Below are positions 37,229-46,693 of a stretch of 64,000 nucleotides of DNA, in pieces. Both the position numbers and the translations under genes were made by a program. This DNA comes from Prosthecobacter gellanilyticus (GTDB lineage: Bacteria; Verrucomicrobiota; Verrucomicrobiia; Verrucomicrobiales; Verrucomicrobiaceae), in NCBI RefSeq assembly GCF_007992435.1, contig NZ_BKAG01000004.1, forward strand, positions 62,001 through 126,000, read 5' to 3'. The notes beneath the pieces are model-generated. The model saw only the letters and a program-made list of their open reading frames with translations, had not been told where the DNA came from and did no database searches. How positions within the stretch are numbered: position 1 is the stretch's first letter; every line of letters starts with the position of its first letter.

Positions 37229-38251
37229 ATGCCTTCCACCCTTCGAACCCTGCTCACCACTGCCTTATGCGCCATGCTGGGAGCGGTGATGGGAAGCTGG
37301 AAGCAGCCTGCGCAAAATCCAGAGTCTGCTAAATCATCTGAGGCCTCTCCTGCGCCCGCTGCCGTCACCTCAGTCAAGGAGTTGCCATCCAAACCACCGC
37401 CTTTTGTCAGTGTCACGGCCTCCATGGAGTGGGTGAAGCGGCAGATGGAGAAGGGGGATTTTGAGGCGGCGGAGCTGCTTTTTCGTCAGGAGGCGGGGCT
37501 GACGCTGGAGCAGCGGCTGGACATGGCGGAGCAACTGCTGCGGAACTACCGGCGCATGGAGCCGCGAGTGCTGGCGCGCCTTCTTCTCAGTCTGCCGGAG
37601 GGCGATGCCAGATCGAGGATGCTTAACCAATTATTCTTCCAATGGGCCTCCGATGATGCGGATGATGCGATGCGCTGTCTGGAGGGGATGCCTGCGGAGC
37701 AGTTGAAGAAATTCCCCCTGCACAACACGGGCCTGGGTCTCTCGCGTCTGCCGGCGGAACGGGTGCTGGCCTTTGCAGCCAAGCTGGATGACCGGGGGCG
37801 TGCTTTCCTTGCCGAGGGACTGGCCGGCTCTGTGGATGAGCTTGGCTCGTGGTCAAACACCTCGGCCATGCTGGCCGGACTCAATCTAAAGCCTGACGGA
37901 GAGGCTGTCTCGACCGAGTGGGTGCTCGCCGTGAACATGACCCGCCTTGCACCCGCGGAGGCCGAAGCGTACATCGCGGCGGAATCAGATCCCGCCAGGC
38001 GCGCTGAATTGCTCGGCGGCTATGCCTGGATCGCTGGCGTCGACGACCCAGTTCGAGGGATTCTGCTCGATGCGCAGATCGAATCTGGAAAGATGCGCGA
38101 AGGACATTTCCGGCGGCATGTGAACGCGTGGCTTTCCACGGATCGCGCTGCTGCGCTGGCCTGGCTGCGAGGTGATGAAGCAGCGCAGATCCTGAGTCCG
38201 GAGCAGCGTGCCGCGTTTTTCAGGAGCAACGGACTGGAGGTGGTGCGATGA
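37229..38251 (+). CDS. Secreted helical-repeat protein A
   Basis: A 340-residue protein with an N-terminal signal or anchor (LLTTALCAMLGAVMGSW) followed by a Pro/Ser/Ala-rich linker and then an all-helical region. Units of about 30-40 residues repeat loosely around Ala-Trp and Leu-Pro pairs (FFQWASDDADDAMRCLEGMP, VNAWLSTDRAAALAWLRGD), the pattern of an alpha-solenoid. Proteins of this kind are frequent in verrucomicrobia but uncharacterised. Its stop overlaps the ATG of protein B (ATGA at 38248), so the pair is translationally coupled. It is divergent from the giant gene ending at 37031, with about 197 bases between. Confidence 0.7.
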   Translation: MPSTLRTLLTTALCAMLGAVMGSWKQPAQNPESAKSSEASPAPAAVTSVKELPSKPPPFVSVTASMEWVKRQMEKGDFEAAELLFRQEAGLTLEQRLDMAEQLLRNYRRMEPRVLARLLLSLPEGDARSRMLNQLFFQWASDDADDAMRCLEGMPAEQLKKFPLHNTGLGLSRLPAERVLAFAAKLDDRGRAFLAEGLAGSVDELGSWSNTSAMLAGLNLKPDGEAVSTEWVLAVNMTRLAPAEAEAYIAAESDPARRAELLGGYAWIAGVDDPVRGILLDAQIESGKMREGHFRRHVNAWLSTDRAAALAWLRGDEAAQILSPEQRAAFFRSNGLEVVR

Positions 38252-39381
38252 AGCTTGTCTTCCAAGTGCTTCTGCATGGCCTGGCGGTCTGCGCGGGCTA
38301 CTGGCTGGTCTCTGGCGAAGCTGCCCAGGCACCGGCCAGGGTGAAAGACACTGCGACCCATGCGAAGACTCTGGCAGTGACAGGCACGCAGGCTGCCAAA
38401 GCCTCTCCGGGCAAGCCGTCTGGAATAGAGTTGAACCCGCTGAGTCCGGAGACATGGCCGAATGAGATCGCCCTGATCCAGAAAATGTCCCAGTCAGAGC
38501 TTCCCGCCGCACTGCGGCGCTACTTGGGCTGTCGTTTCCCGGATGTCCGCTTGCGTCTGATGAGGTATCTGTTTGAGCGCTGGGCACTGCTGGATCGTGC
38601 GGGCGCCCTGGCGGCTCTGGAAGGCATTCCCTCACCGCAGATGAAGGACCGTGCGCTGCGCGCCATTCTGACCGAATGGGTGAAGGTGGATGAGGCGGCC
38701 GCCTGGCAGCATGTGGTCTCGATGAGCAAAGACACGGTGCTACAGGAGGCGGGCATCCAGTCGCTGCTCAGTCTATGCGCCGACAAAAGCCCAACCAACT
38801 ATGTGGCATGGACGAAGGGGCTTGAGGATCCATTCCTGCGGGGAAAGGCGCTCGAATCCATCGCCGAGGCGTGGGCACGGAAGGATCCGAAGAGGGCGCT
38901 GGAGGCGGCCTTCATGGAGGAGAACCCTTATCTGCGAGAACAGCTTTTCGAGCTCGTCTCCCGCCACGGCAAGGCCGGGATTGACCCCGCCCAGGCGCTG
39001 GACCGGATTCTGCAACTGCCAGATCAGGCCGAGCGTGTGCGGGTGATGGAAGGCTGGGTGACCGTCTTCGCCAACACGCAGCCGGCGAACGCCTTGCACT
39101 GGCTCCAGCAGCATGCGAACCGCGCCGATCTCCAGGCTGCCAGCGGGATCATTGGCAAGGCGATGAGCGGGCAGACCAAGCTCGTCGCAGACATTCGCAA
39201 TGCGGCCCTCAGCCTGCCGGAAGGACCGCTGCGGGATTCGTTTGCCGCGAGTGCTGCGGGTGCCTGGGCTTCGCGTGGGCACCACACTCCCGAGGCCGAG
39301 CAGATCCTGGCGCTCTCGGGACCTTGCATCGAGCGTGAGCATGCTGTTGTCGCCATTGAGACACATCGGAAGCCTCGGTGA
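38248..39381 (+). CDS. Secreted helical-repeat protein B
   Basis: A 377-residue distant relative of the preceding protein, with a short hydrophobic N-terminus (VLLHGLAVCAGYWLVSG), a linker rich in Ala, Lys and Pro, and then helical repeats. Units carry the same signature (RWALLDRAGALAALEGIPSP, EAWARKDPKRALEAAFMEE, VFANTQPANALHWLQQHA), consistent with an alpha-solenoid for protein binding. It overlaps protein A by 4 bases. It ends 112 bases before the end of the second giant gene, with a REPIN-like element in between. No catalytic motif is visible. Confidence 0.7.
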   Translation: MKLVFQVLLHGLAVCAGYWLVSGEAAQAPARVKDTATHAKTLAVTGTQAAKASPGKPSGIELNPLSPETWPNEIALIQKMSQSELPAALRRYLGCRFPDVRLRLMRYLFERWALLDRAGALAALEGIPSPQMKDRALRAILTEWVKVDEAAAWQHVVSMSKDTVLQEAGIQSLLSLCADKSPTNYVAWTKGLEDPFLRGKALESIAEAWARKDPKRALEAAFMEENPYLREQLFELVSRHGKAGIDPAQALDRILQLPDQAERVRVMEGWVTVFANTQPANALHWLQQHANRADLQAASGIIGKAMSGQTKLVADIRNAALSLPEGPLRDSFAASAAGAWASRGHHTPEAEQILALSGPCIEREHAVVAIETHRKPR

Positions 39382-39392
39382 AGGTCGTGCCA

Positions 39393-39465
39393 CAAGTGCG
39401 TTGTTCACGCTTCAGCGTGGGATTGGAAGTTCATTGAACACGCTAAAGCGCGAACAACGTACGTT
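39393..39465. repeat. REPIN-like inverted repeat of the GTTGTTCACGC family
   Basis: Two inverted units: 39393-39419 (containing TTGTTCACGCTTCAGCGTG) and 39439-39465 (CACGCTAAAGCGCGAACAA onward). Each has a small CACGC/GCGTG-type hairpin. A single unit with 26 of 27 bases identical to the left arm occurs at 52215-52241. The element lies between two convergent genes and may end transcription from both. Confidence 0.78.
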
Positions 39466-39493
39466 AGGCTCGCAGCTTGTCCCTCCTGAATCC

Positions 39494-42400
39494 TCAAGGG
39501 GTAAACTGGATGGCTCCGGAAATGGTTTCGTTGGAAGATGCGGTCGGGAGTGCGGGCACCAAAGTGTGTCCGGCTCCGATAGCGCCGCCGGTGCCGTGCG
39601 CCTGGCGCAGCACGCCGGAAATGGGGACCGTGCGCTTTTTGCCGGCATCCACGAGTTCAAAGCTGCCGCTGAAAACACCCGTGGCGGCGGTGATAGTGGC
39701 CGTCCATTTGGTTAGGTTGGCGGGCACCGTGACGGGTGAAGTGATGGTGACCTTGTTCGCGGCATTGAGCTTTGCCTCCAGGGGAAGATTGAGCAGGGAT
39801 GCGCTGGCAAAGCCGCTGTGAGCCACGCCGAAGGTTCCGTCACCGGGCAGTCCGAGCAGGGAGGCGAGCGTCGCTGTCTTGCCCGGCACGATCCACGGAT
39901 CCACCGTCACCCGCGTGAGCACCGGGCCGAAGTCATCGCGATAGGATTTATCCGCGGCACGGCCATCCTTGGCCCAGCACAGATCACAACCTGCGGACGC
40001 AGGAACATAAACACGGTTGGTTAGCTGGGGATGCTCCTCGAAGTCCAGCCAGCCTGCGAGGTAGCTGCCAGCACGCGCATAGGGCTGGGCGAAGAGCCGG
40101 TAACCCACATGCTCGTCCGGCAGAAGCGAGGCCGTGAGCGTGGTGCCGTCTGCCAGCTTCCCGGCAATCTTCAGCACCGCCTTGCTGTCAATCTTGGCCG
40201 TCGCGTGACCAGAGCCTGCGGGCACATCCGGCCCTGCAGGCAATGCTGGGGCCAGGATCATGGTATGCTCGCCCGCGAACAAAGTTTGCTGAGACGTTGC
40301 CGGCACCCATAGCCTCCGGCCTTCCGCCGTCTGCGCGGTGAGTGTGGAGTTGATGCGCAGTTCTGATTCGAAATCAGCTTTCAATGGCAGTTCAAAGGTC
40401 ACCGCATAGGTGTTGCTGCCCTTGACGACAGGCTTGATGGAACCCGTGGCCTTTTCGTTTTCGGCATCCACCGTCAGCGTGCCGGTGAAGCTCAAGGGAG
40501 CGGGCTCTCCGGGCACAGTCAGCTTGCCGCTCAGCGTGGCGCTGCTGGCTGCGACAGCGAATTCCACCTTGGCCCCAGGCAGATGGTTGGTGCTCTCCAG
40601 CAGGGCTTCATACGGGCCTGCAAAGGTTTCCACGAAGAGGCTGCCATTCACATAGACAGGAAGGTAGTTGGTCAGAGCGGCACCAGTGGCCTTGATAGGA
40701 TACACGCCGCCGGGGCTGGCGGTTTTCGCACTCGTGCTGAGCACAGGGCGCTTCGCGCCGGGCAGTGCAAAGGCGGAGTTCTCGGTGTCCTCACCGACAA
40801 AGCCCGCATATCTCACGGTGAGTGGTGGATTATCCTGGCCGATGAAGCGGCGATGACTGTCAGGGATCACCTGCAGCGGCACTTTGGCGATCACCAGGCT
40901 TCCCGTGAGCGTCTTGCCTCCGACGATGGCTTTCACGGCATACGTTCCGGCGTTCACGGGCGCTGTGGTCGTGGCGACTTTGTTCACCGTGTAGTGGAGC
41001 ACGATCTCACCCGTGCCACCCAGCACTCGTGCCGCATGAGGCTCGCCATCATAGACATGCAGCAGATCCACCAGCCGGGCGGTGGAAGGTGCCAGCTCTA
41101 CACGAAGGGTTTTGCTCACGACGGGCGCAGCCTTGTAGTTGTCATCACCCGGCTGGGTGGCGTTGATCTTCACGGTGCCCACGTCATTCAGAGTCAGCAT
41201 ATCACCATCGATGGTGGCTGGTCCGGAGGCGATGCTGAAGATGACTGGCAAACCTGAGCTGGCCTGAGCCGAAAGCACCACAGGTCCTTGGTTGGCATAG
41301 ATGGCGGCCGGCAGGTTGAACGTGATCGTTTGAGCCATCTGGGCAGTCACGATGCCATGCCCCCGGATGGAAAAAGTGAACGGAGCGTGATCTCCCGCAT
41401 CATTGCCGATGCTCACGGTCGCCTCATGCGCCCCCGCGGACTGCGGGTTGAAGGTGATCTGGAAGGTGGTGCTACTTCCGGCGGCGACAGAGGCGGAAGG
41501 CTGCGCCGTGATGCTGAAAGCTCCGGCACTATTGTCTGAAAGCACGATGGAACCCAAGGTCAGCGGTGTGGTGCCGAGACACTGCACGGTGAAGGTCCGG
41601 ACACGGCTTTCCATCCCCACGGCCACCACACCGTGATCCGTGTGGTCATTCAATGAGGGAGTGGTGTCACTGCGGGCGATGTTGACACTGTTTCCTGAGA
41701 CAGCGATTTGATGGTCAGTCCCGCTGCCCTGGATGTTGAAGACAAACGGGCTCTCATTCGCGTCACCGTTTGCCAGGCTTAGAGTGGCACTGCGGAGGCC
41801 GGTGGCACCCGGATCAAACATCACCTGGAAGGTCACACTATCTGCGGCGGGGACGCTCGAAGGAAGGGGGACGGAAACACTGAAATCATCGGCCTGAGGC
41901 CCGCTGAGGATAGGCTCTCCGAGTGTCAGCGGTGCGGTGCCGGTGTTTCGCACGGTGAAGGTGTGGAGGCTCTGCGCCCCAGCTACTGGGACGGCTCCAT
42001 AGTCCGTGTGATCGGCGAGCGCCGGACTTATATCACCATTCGTGATGTAAGTGCCGTTTCCAGAGACAGCGATCTCGGTCGTGTGAGGCACTCGATAGAT
42101 GTAGCCAGCGCCTGAGAGCGCGGCTTCCAGATTGGGAAAGGTGTTCATGCCCGTACCACTGTTGTCTTCTTCCGGAGCCGTCATGATAACCGTGTCCCCT
42201 GACACAGCGACTGCAGCGCCAAACCTGTCATCCTTATGACAGTTGTTGGCTTTCACATAGTTCTGCCAGCCCCAGGTGCCATTCGTCCGTTTAAAGACGC
42301 GGGCCGCGCCGCTGGCTGTTTGTCCGGGCGTGACGTAAGACCCACTGACCACAACCCCTTTGGCCTCGAAAGAGTCTCTTGGGATGCCCATGACTGCGGT

Positions 42401-44293
42401 GTCTCCAGACAGGCCGACGGAGTAGCCGCCCTGCACGTTCACTCCAGTGTAACCCGTCTTCAAAAATGCCTCCTGAGTCCATTGTGCGGAGTTCCGCACA
42501 AAGACATAGGCCGCGCCATTGCTGGGCGCGAGCTCATTCGTCGCGCCGTTGATCACGCCATTGCCCGTGTTCTCGTTAGGAGCGCCGACAATCAGCGAGT
42601 CTCCTGAAGCCGCCACTGCCCAACCAAATGCATCGGAGGCCCCGGCATTGCCAGCCTTGAGATAGGCCTGTTGTCCCCATGTTCCGCCAGAGCGTGTGAA
42701 GACGTAGGCAGCGCCGGCGTTGGCAGCATTCTCGTTGAAGGCAGCATTCACACCTGTGAGGCTGCTGTCCTCCTTGGGCGCGCCGATGACCACAGTGTCC
42801 TCGGACACCGCGACCGACCAGCCAAACTGATCTCCAGCACCTGTGTTGCCAGCTTTGAGATAGGCCTGCTGTATCCATGCACCATTGGCTTCGGCACGGC
42901 TGAAGATGTAAGCCGCTCCGGCGTCGGTCGCGTTGTTGTCGGGAGTGCCATTGACTCCCGTGGCGCTGCCGTCCTCGCCCCAGGCGCCCACCACCACCGT
43001 TTTTCCTGCCGCACCCACTGCGCTGCCAAACCGGTCATCGGCGCCAGGATGACTGGCTTTGAGGTAAGCTGCCTGGCTCCAGGCACCGGCGCTGCGGGTG
43101 AAGACATAGGCTGCTCCCGCATTCTCCGCGCTCTCATCTGGTGTGCCGGAAGCGCTGTCCTCAAAAGGTGCTCCAACAACAAGTGTGTCTCCTGAGATCG
43201 CCACCGCGTAGCCAAACTGGTCGTTAGCACCAGCATTGCCCGCTTTGAGATAGGCCTGCTGGGTCCATGCCCCCTGATCATAGACAAAGACGTAGGCCGC
43301 GCCTGAATCTGTGGCAGCCTCATCGGACGTGCTGTTCACGCCGGTGGAACTGCTGTCCTCAGCAGGGGCACCGACAACGACCGTGTTTCCCGAGACAGCG
43401 ACGGAGTACCCCAATTTGTCTCCTGCTCCGGTGTTGTGAGCTTTGAAATAAGCCTGCTGAGCCACCTGGAAAGCTGTTTCATCAACCACATCCTCGATTG
43501 GAATCTCGAAGCTTCTCTCGAGGAAATTCTCAGGCTGCCCAGTCGGGCTGGCGCGGATACGCACAAAGTATCTGTTCTTCTGCTCATAGTCAGCCACGCC
43601 CTTCAGGCACAATCGGTTGCCTGAGATAACAAAAGCGGCGTTGTCAGTGTCCTGATACCCCGGCACGAGGGTGTAGGTGTAGAGCTCTCGGGAATACAGT
43701 GTGTAAGCTTCGCTCACAACCGTTCCAGGAAAATTGCCCTCGGTGAACCCGTGCTGGCCGGAGAGATAAAGGTTCTGGGGGGCAGGAGGTGGCACGACGC
43801 CGCGAATGCTGAATGAATAGGGATTCTCGTCCGAGTCATCATTACTGAAGTTAACACTGGCATTGTAAGGCCCGTTGCCCGGGGGAGTGATGCGGATCTC
43901 AAAGCTCGTGCTGCCGTTCGGAGGCACTGGAGAAACCGGCTGCTGGCTGATGCTGAAGAGTCCTGCATCAGGGCCCGCGAGGGTGACATTTCCCACCGTC
44001 AGTGGAGCTGTGCCGGTGTTATGTACGGTGAAGACGCGCCAGGACAGATCGTTGACGGTCATGAAAATCTCCGTGTTATCGTAGGGATTGGGAGTCGAGT
44101 CTCCGTTGACGATTTCCAGGCCGTTGTACGAGACCCTGATCTCGGGCGCGTCTGGCGCTTGAGAGTAAGAGGCTCCGGTCTGGAAAGTCATCGCGAGGCA
44201 TGCCCACGCCAAAGCCTTCCGGAAATGAGAAGCGCAGTTGCGGCGGACTGCTGAAAGAACGGCGGGGAGGCGAGAATAAGCCGGAAGATGCAT
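39494..44293 (-). CDS. Giant secreted choice-of-anchor-D / FG-GAP / MBG protein (second paralogue)
   Basis: A 1599-residue exported paralogue of 31509-37031. I chose the ATG at 44293; the signal core is KALAWACLAMTFQTGASYSQA. It has one anchor-D repeat at the start, a cadherin-like segment (LSGQHGFTEGNFPGTVVSEA), seven FG-GAP blades (VSGNTVVVGAPAEDSSSTGV and relatives, ending GAAYVF), two anchor-D repeats (DHTDYGAVPVAG, DHTDHGVVAVG), an Ig-like segment, MBG repeats (LVDLLHVYDGEPHAA, RRFIGQDNPPLTVRYAGF) and the same C-terminal region as its paralogue, ending NETISGAIQFTP. Compared with the paralogue it lacks two N-terminal anchor-D repeats. The C-terminal regions are far more alike than the N-terminal ones. 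Confidence 0.87.
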   Translation of the reverse strand: MHLPAYSRLPAVLSAVRRNCASHFRKALAWACLAMTFQTGASYSQAPDAPEIRVSYNGLEIVNGDSTPNPYDNTEIFMTVNDLSWRVFTVHNTGTAPLTVGNVTLAGPDAGLFSISQQPVSPVPPNGSTSFEIRITPPGNGPYNASVNFSNDDSDENPYSFSIRGVVPPPAPQNLYLSGQHGFTEGNFPGTVVSEAYTLYSRELYTYTLVPGYQDTDNAAFVISGNRLCLKGVADYEQKNRYFVRIRASPTGQPENFLERSFEIPIEDVVDETAFQVAQQAYFKAHNTGAGDKLGYSVAVSGNTVVVGAPAEDSSSTGVNSTSDEAATDSGAAYVFVYDQGAWTQQAYLKAGNAGANDQFGYAVAISGDTLVVGAPFEDSASGTPDESAENAGAAYVFTRSAGAWSQAAYLKASHPGADDRFGSAVGAAGKTVVVGAWGEDGSATGVNGTPDNNATDAGAAYIFSRAEANGAWIQQAYLKAGNTGAGDQFGWSVAVSEDTVVIGAPKEDSSLTGVNAAFNENAANAGAAYVFTRSGGTWGQQAYLKAGNAGASDAFGWAVAASGDSLIVGAPNENTGNGVINGATNELAPSNGAAYVFVRNSAQWTQEAFLKTGYTGVNVQGGYSVGLSGDTAVMGIPRDSFEAKGVVVSGSYVTPGQTASGAARVFKRTNGTWGWQNYVKANNCHKDDRFGAAVAVSGDTVIMTAPEEDNSGTGMNTFPNLEAALSGAGYIYRVPHTTEIAVSGNGTYITNGDISPALADHTDYGAVPVAGAQSLHTFTVRNTGTAPLTLGEPILSGPQADDFSVSVPLPSSVPAADSVTFQVMFDPGATGLRSATLSLANGDANESPFVFNIQGSGTDHQIAVSGNSVNIARSDTTPSLNDHTDHGVVAVGMESRVRTFTVQCLGTTPLTLGSIVLSDNSAGAFSITAQPSASVAAGSSTTFQITFNPQSAGAHEATVSIGNDAGDHAPFTFSIRGHGIVTAQMAQTITFNLPAAIYANQGPVVLSAQASSGLPVIFSIASGPATIDGDMLTLNDVGTVKINATQPGDDNYKAAPVVSKTLRVELAPSTARLVDLLHVYDGEPHAARVLGGTGEIVLHYTVNKVATTTAPVNAGTYAVKAIVGGKTLTGSLVIAKVPLQVIPDSHRRFIGQDNPPLTVRYAGFVGEDTENSAFALPGAKRPVLSTSAKTASPGGVYPIKATGAALTNYLPVYVNGSLFVETFAGPYEALLESTNHLPGAKVEFAVAASSATLSGKLTVPGEPAPLSFTGTLTVDAENEKATGSIKPVVKGSNTYAVTFELPLKADFESELRINSTLTAQTAEGRRLWVPATSQQTLFAGEHTMILAPALPAGPDVPAGSGHATAKIDSKAVLKIAGKLADGTTLTASLLPDEHVGYRLFAQPYARAGSYLAGWLDFEEHPQLTNRVYVPASAGCDLCWAKDGRAADKSYRDDFGPVLTRVTVDPWIVPGKTATLASLLGLPGDGTFGVAHSGFASASLLNLPLEAKLNAANKVTITSPVTVPANLTKWTATITAATGVFSGSFELVDAGKKRTVPISGVLRQAHGTGGAIGAGHTLVPALPTASSNETISGAIQFTP

Positions 44294-44370
44294 ATACAAT
44301 GTATTGCGGAGACTGCCCGGATTCTCTTTCGGGAGCAAGCCTAAAAGAAGTTAGGCCCCCAAAGCTCTGC

Positions 44371-46554
44371 CTAGTGGTTAAACACAAACTCGGCGGAGTT
44401 GATCAGGGCCCAGGCGAGGTCTTCGGTGGCGGTCTGGCGGGTGGCGCCGGGGGTGCTGAAGAACTTGAGCGCGGTCTGCAGCTCGGGGGCGCTGGGGAGA
44501 CGGTTGTAGGTGGCGAGGTAGACTTCGTTCACCAACTTTGGTTCGGGCAGGTCGCTCTTCACCAGTTTGGAGATCTGGCCTTCCTTGCTGGCCAGCTTGG
44601 TTTGCAGGCTGTTGCTGTTCATGAGGTGCAGGGCCTGCACCACGCTGGGTTTGCGCTCGCGCTCGCAGGGGCACTCCTGGCTGGCATTGGGACGGCCGAA
44701 GGCATCGAGGAAATCACTGTCCAGCTTGTGGTTCCACGTCTGCACGGCGCGTGAGTTCGGCGGCAGGCCGCTGAAGCTGTCCCGCAGGCCGGTGACATCA
44801 CTCACGGCATCCAGCAGCACCTCGGCGGCGAGACGCCGTTTGAGACCCCGGGAGTAGTTCTTCGTGTCCGTGACATTGGTTTCGTTAGGCTGCGTGCTGA
44901 GCTGGTAGGTGCGCGAGCTCACGATGGTGCGCATGAGATGCTTCAAGTCGTAACCATGCGCGGTGAAATCCGAGGCCAGCCACTCCAGCAGGGCTTCGTT
45001 CGTGGGCGGGTTCGAGACGCGGAAGTCATCCACGGGGTCCACGATGCCGCGGCCAAGGAAGTCTGACCAGATGCGGTTGACGATGGCCTTGGCAAAGAAG
45101 GGATTGCTGCTGGCCGCCATCCAGTCGGTGAGTGCCACACGCGGATCCTGACCTTCCACATAGGGCATCTCAGGGCCATCCGGTGGCTTCGGTGTCATGA
45201 CCACATCCGTGATGGGATGGGTGACCTCGCCCTTGCCGCCATACCACCAGTATTCAGGCTCGCCGGAGATGGGGGCGGAGATGCCCTGGCCCTTGCGCTT
45301 CATCTGGCCAAAGAAGGCGGCGAGCTGGTAATAGTCCTCCTGCGTCCATTTTTCGCTCGGGTGATGGTGGCACTTCGCGCAGTCCAGGCGCACACCAAGG
45401 AAGATCTGGCTCACGAAGCCGCTGGTGTCCACGGGGTCGCGCTTGTCACGGAAAACGGCCACGGGTCCGTATTCATGGCTGCTGCCCTCGGCGGTGAGCA
45501 GCTCCTTGATCATCTGGTGATAGGGCTTGTTCTGGCGGAAGCTGTCGCGCAGCCAGGTGTCCAAAAGATACACGGGCTTCACACCGACGCGGGATGGATT
45601 CGGGCGGATGAGATCTCCCCACTTCACGGCCCAGTGATCGGCGTAATTGGAATCGTTCAGCAACTCGTCGACGATGCGCTCGCGCTTGTCACTGCGGGTG
45701 TCGGCGATGAAACGCTTTGCCATCTCGGCGGAGGGCAGTTTGCCGATCAAGTCCAGCGAGGCCCGACGCAGGAACTCCTCGTCCGCGCAGGTGGCGGAAG
45801 GCAGCAGGCCTAACTTTTGATGCTTTTCATGGACGAGGCGGTCGATCTCATTGTTCACCGGCAGCCTGGCATAGCGTTCGGCGGGGTAGCTTTTCTCCGC
45901 AGGCACGGTGATGCGCGCCACATCCACCAGACCCATGTAGCGCACCACGATCACGCCTTCGCCGCTGAGCGTGCCGACTTTGACATGGCCGTGCTCGTCC
46001 ACGGCGGCCATCTCCTTGTCCTGGGAAAGATATTCGGTCATGTCCGTGACATCCCGTGTGCTGCCATCGGAATACTTGGCGGTGACCTTCAGGGCCTGCT
46101 CGGCGCTCTTCTTGTAGCTCTGCTCACGCGGTTCCACGGTCACGCTATCCAGCTTCGCCTCGTTTTCCAGCGCATAGGGAGCGCCCTGTTGAATCCATTG
46201 AAGCACTGTTTGGTAGGCCGCATCCTTCGGGTTCATGCGCGCGCCACCTTCATGCGGCACGGCACCGGTGGCCTTCTTCAGCAGCAGGCTTTCCTCCGGC
46301 GCGGAGAAAAGCACGCGCCGTCCGCGGTCATCGCGGATGATCTCGTAGTAGTCCAGTTTCGGGTCATAGCCGAACACGGAGAGCTTGAAGTTGTTTTGAC
46401 CCTCGGGCTTTGCGTGGCAGTTGCCGGAAGCACAGCCTGCCTTCGTCAGCAGCGGCATCACATCATGCGCAAAACTCACCGGCCTGTCCGCAGCCGAAAG
46501 CGCCCCGGCGAAAACGCAGGAGGTCAGAAAGGCAATGGGCAGGCATCGTTGCAC
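44371..46554 (-). CDS. DUF1549/DUF1553 (PSD1-type) cytochrome-domain protein
   Basis: A 727-residue exported protein starting at GTG 46554 (signal QRCLPIAFLTSCVFAGALSAA). The N-terminal cytochrome-like segment has a CASGNCH motif (Cys41, Cys46, His47). A Big2-like domain follows (VTAKYSDGSTRDVTD to ITVPA), then DUF1549 (PVNNEIDRLVHEKHQKLGLLP) with the haem-type DCAKCHHHPSEKW, and DUF1553 at the end (NRIWSDFLGRGIVDPVDDFR, LATYNRLPSAPE). Family members are abundant in planctomycetes and verrucomicrobia and are usually followed by a DUF1501 gene; none is present here. Function unknown; haem binding is inferred from the CxxCH. Confidence 0.9.
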   Translation of the reverse strand: MQRCLPIAFLTSCVFAGALSAADRPVSFAHDVMPLLTKAGCASGNCHAKPEGQNNFKLSVFGYDPKLDYYEIIRDDRGRRVLFSAPEESLLLKKATGAVPHEGGARMNPKDAAYQTVLQWIQQGAPYALENEAKLDSVTVEPREQSYKKSAEQALKVTAKYSDGSTRDVTDMTEYLSQDKEMAAVDEHGHVKVGTLSGEGVIVVRYMGLVDVARITVPAEKSYPAERYARLPVNNEIDRLVHEKHQKLGLLPSATCADEEFLRRASLDLIGKLPSAEMAKRFIADTRSDKRERIVDELLNDSNYADHWAVKWGDLIRPNPSRVGVKPVYLLDTWLRDSFRQNKPYHQMIKELLTAEGSSHEYGPVAVFRDKRDPVDTSGFVSQIFLGVRLDCAKCHHHPSEKWTQEDYYQLAAFFGQMKRKGQGISAPISGEPEYWWYGGKGEVTHPITDVVMTPKPPDGPEMPYVEGQDPRVALTDWMAASSNPFFAKAIVNRIWSDFLGRGIVDPVDDFRVSNPPTNEALLEWLASDFTAHGYDLKHLMRTIVSSRTYQLSTQPNETNVTDTKNYSRGLKRRLAAEVLLDAVSDVTGLRDSFSGLPPNSRAVQTWNHKLDSDFLDAFGRPNASQECPCERERKPSVVQALHLMNSNSLQTKLASKEGQISKLVKSDLPEPKLVNEVYLATYNRLPSAPELQTALKFFSTPGATRQTATEDLAWALINSAEFVFNH

Positions 46555-46693
46555 TGCAAACCTACGGCGTAGATGGGCTGATCTTGCCGATCCGGCCGCG
46601 TGATCTCCCCCAGGATGACTTTAGTATGTCATGTGCGCAGATATGCGATGGCGAGGATTGACAAAGGGCCGCGAAACACCTTTGACAGCCTCC

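Noticed and set aside
31509-44293. A CRISPR-like or tandem DNA repeat signal within the giant genes
   Set aside because: The periodicity is explained by the FG-GAP and Ig-like protein repeats; the DNA units diverge and there are no spacers.
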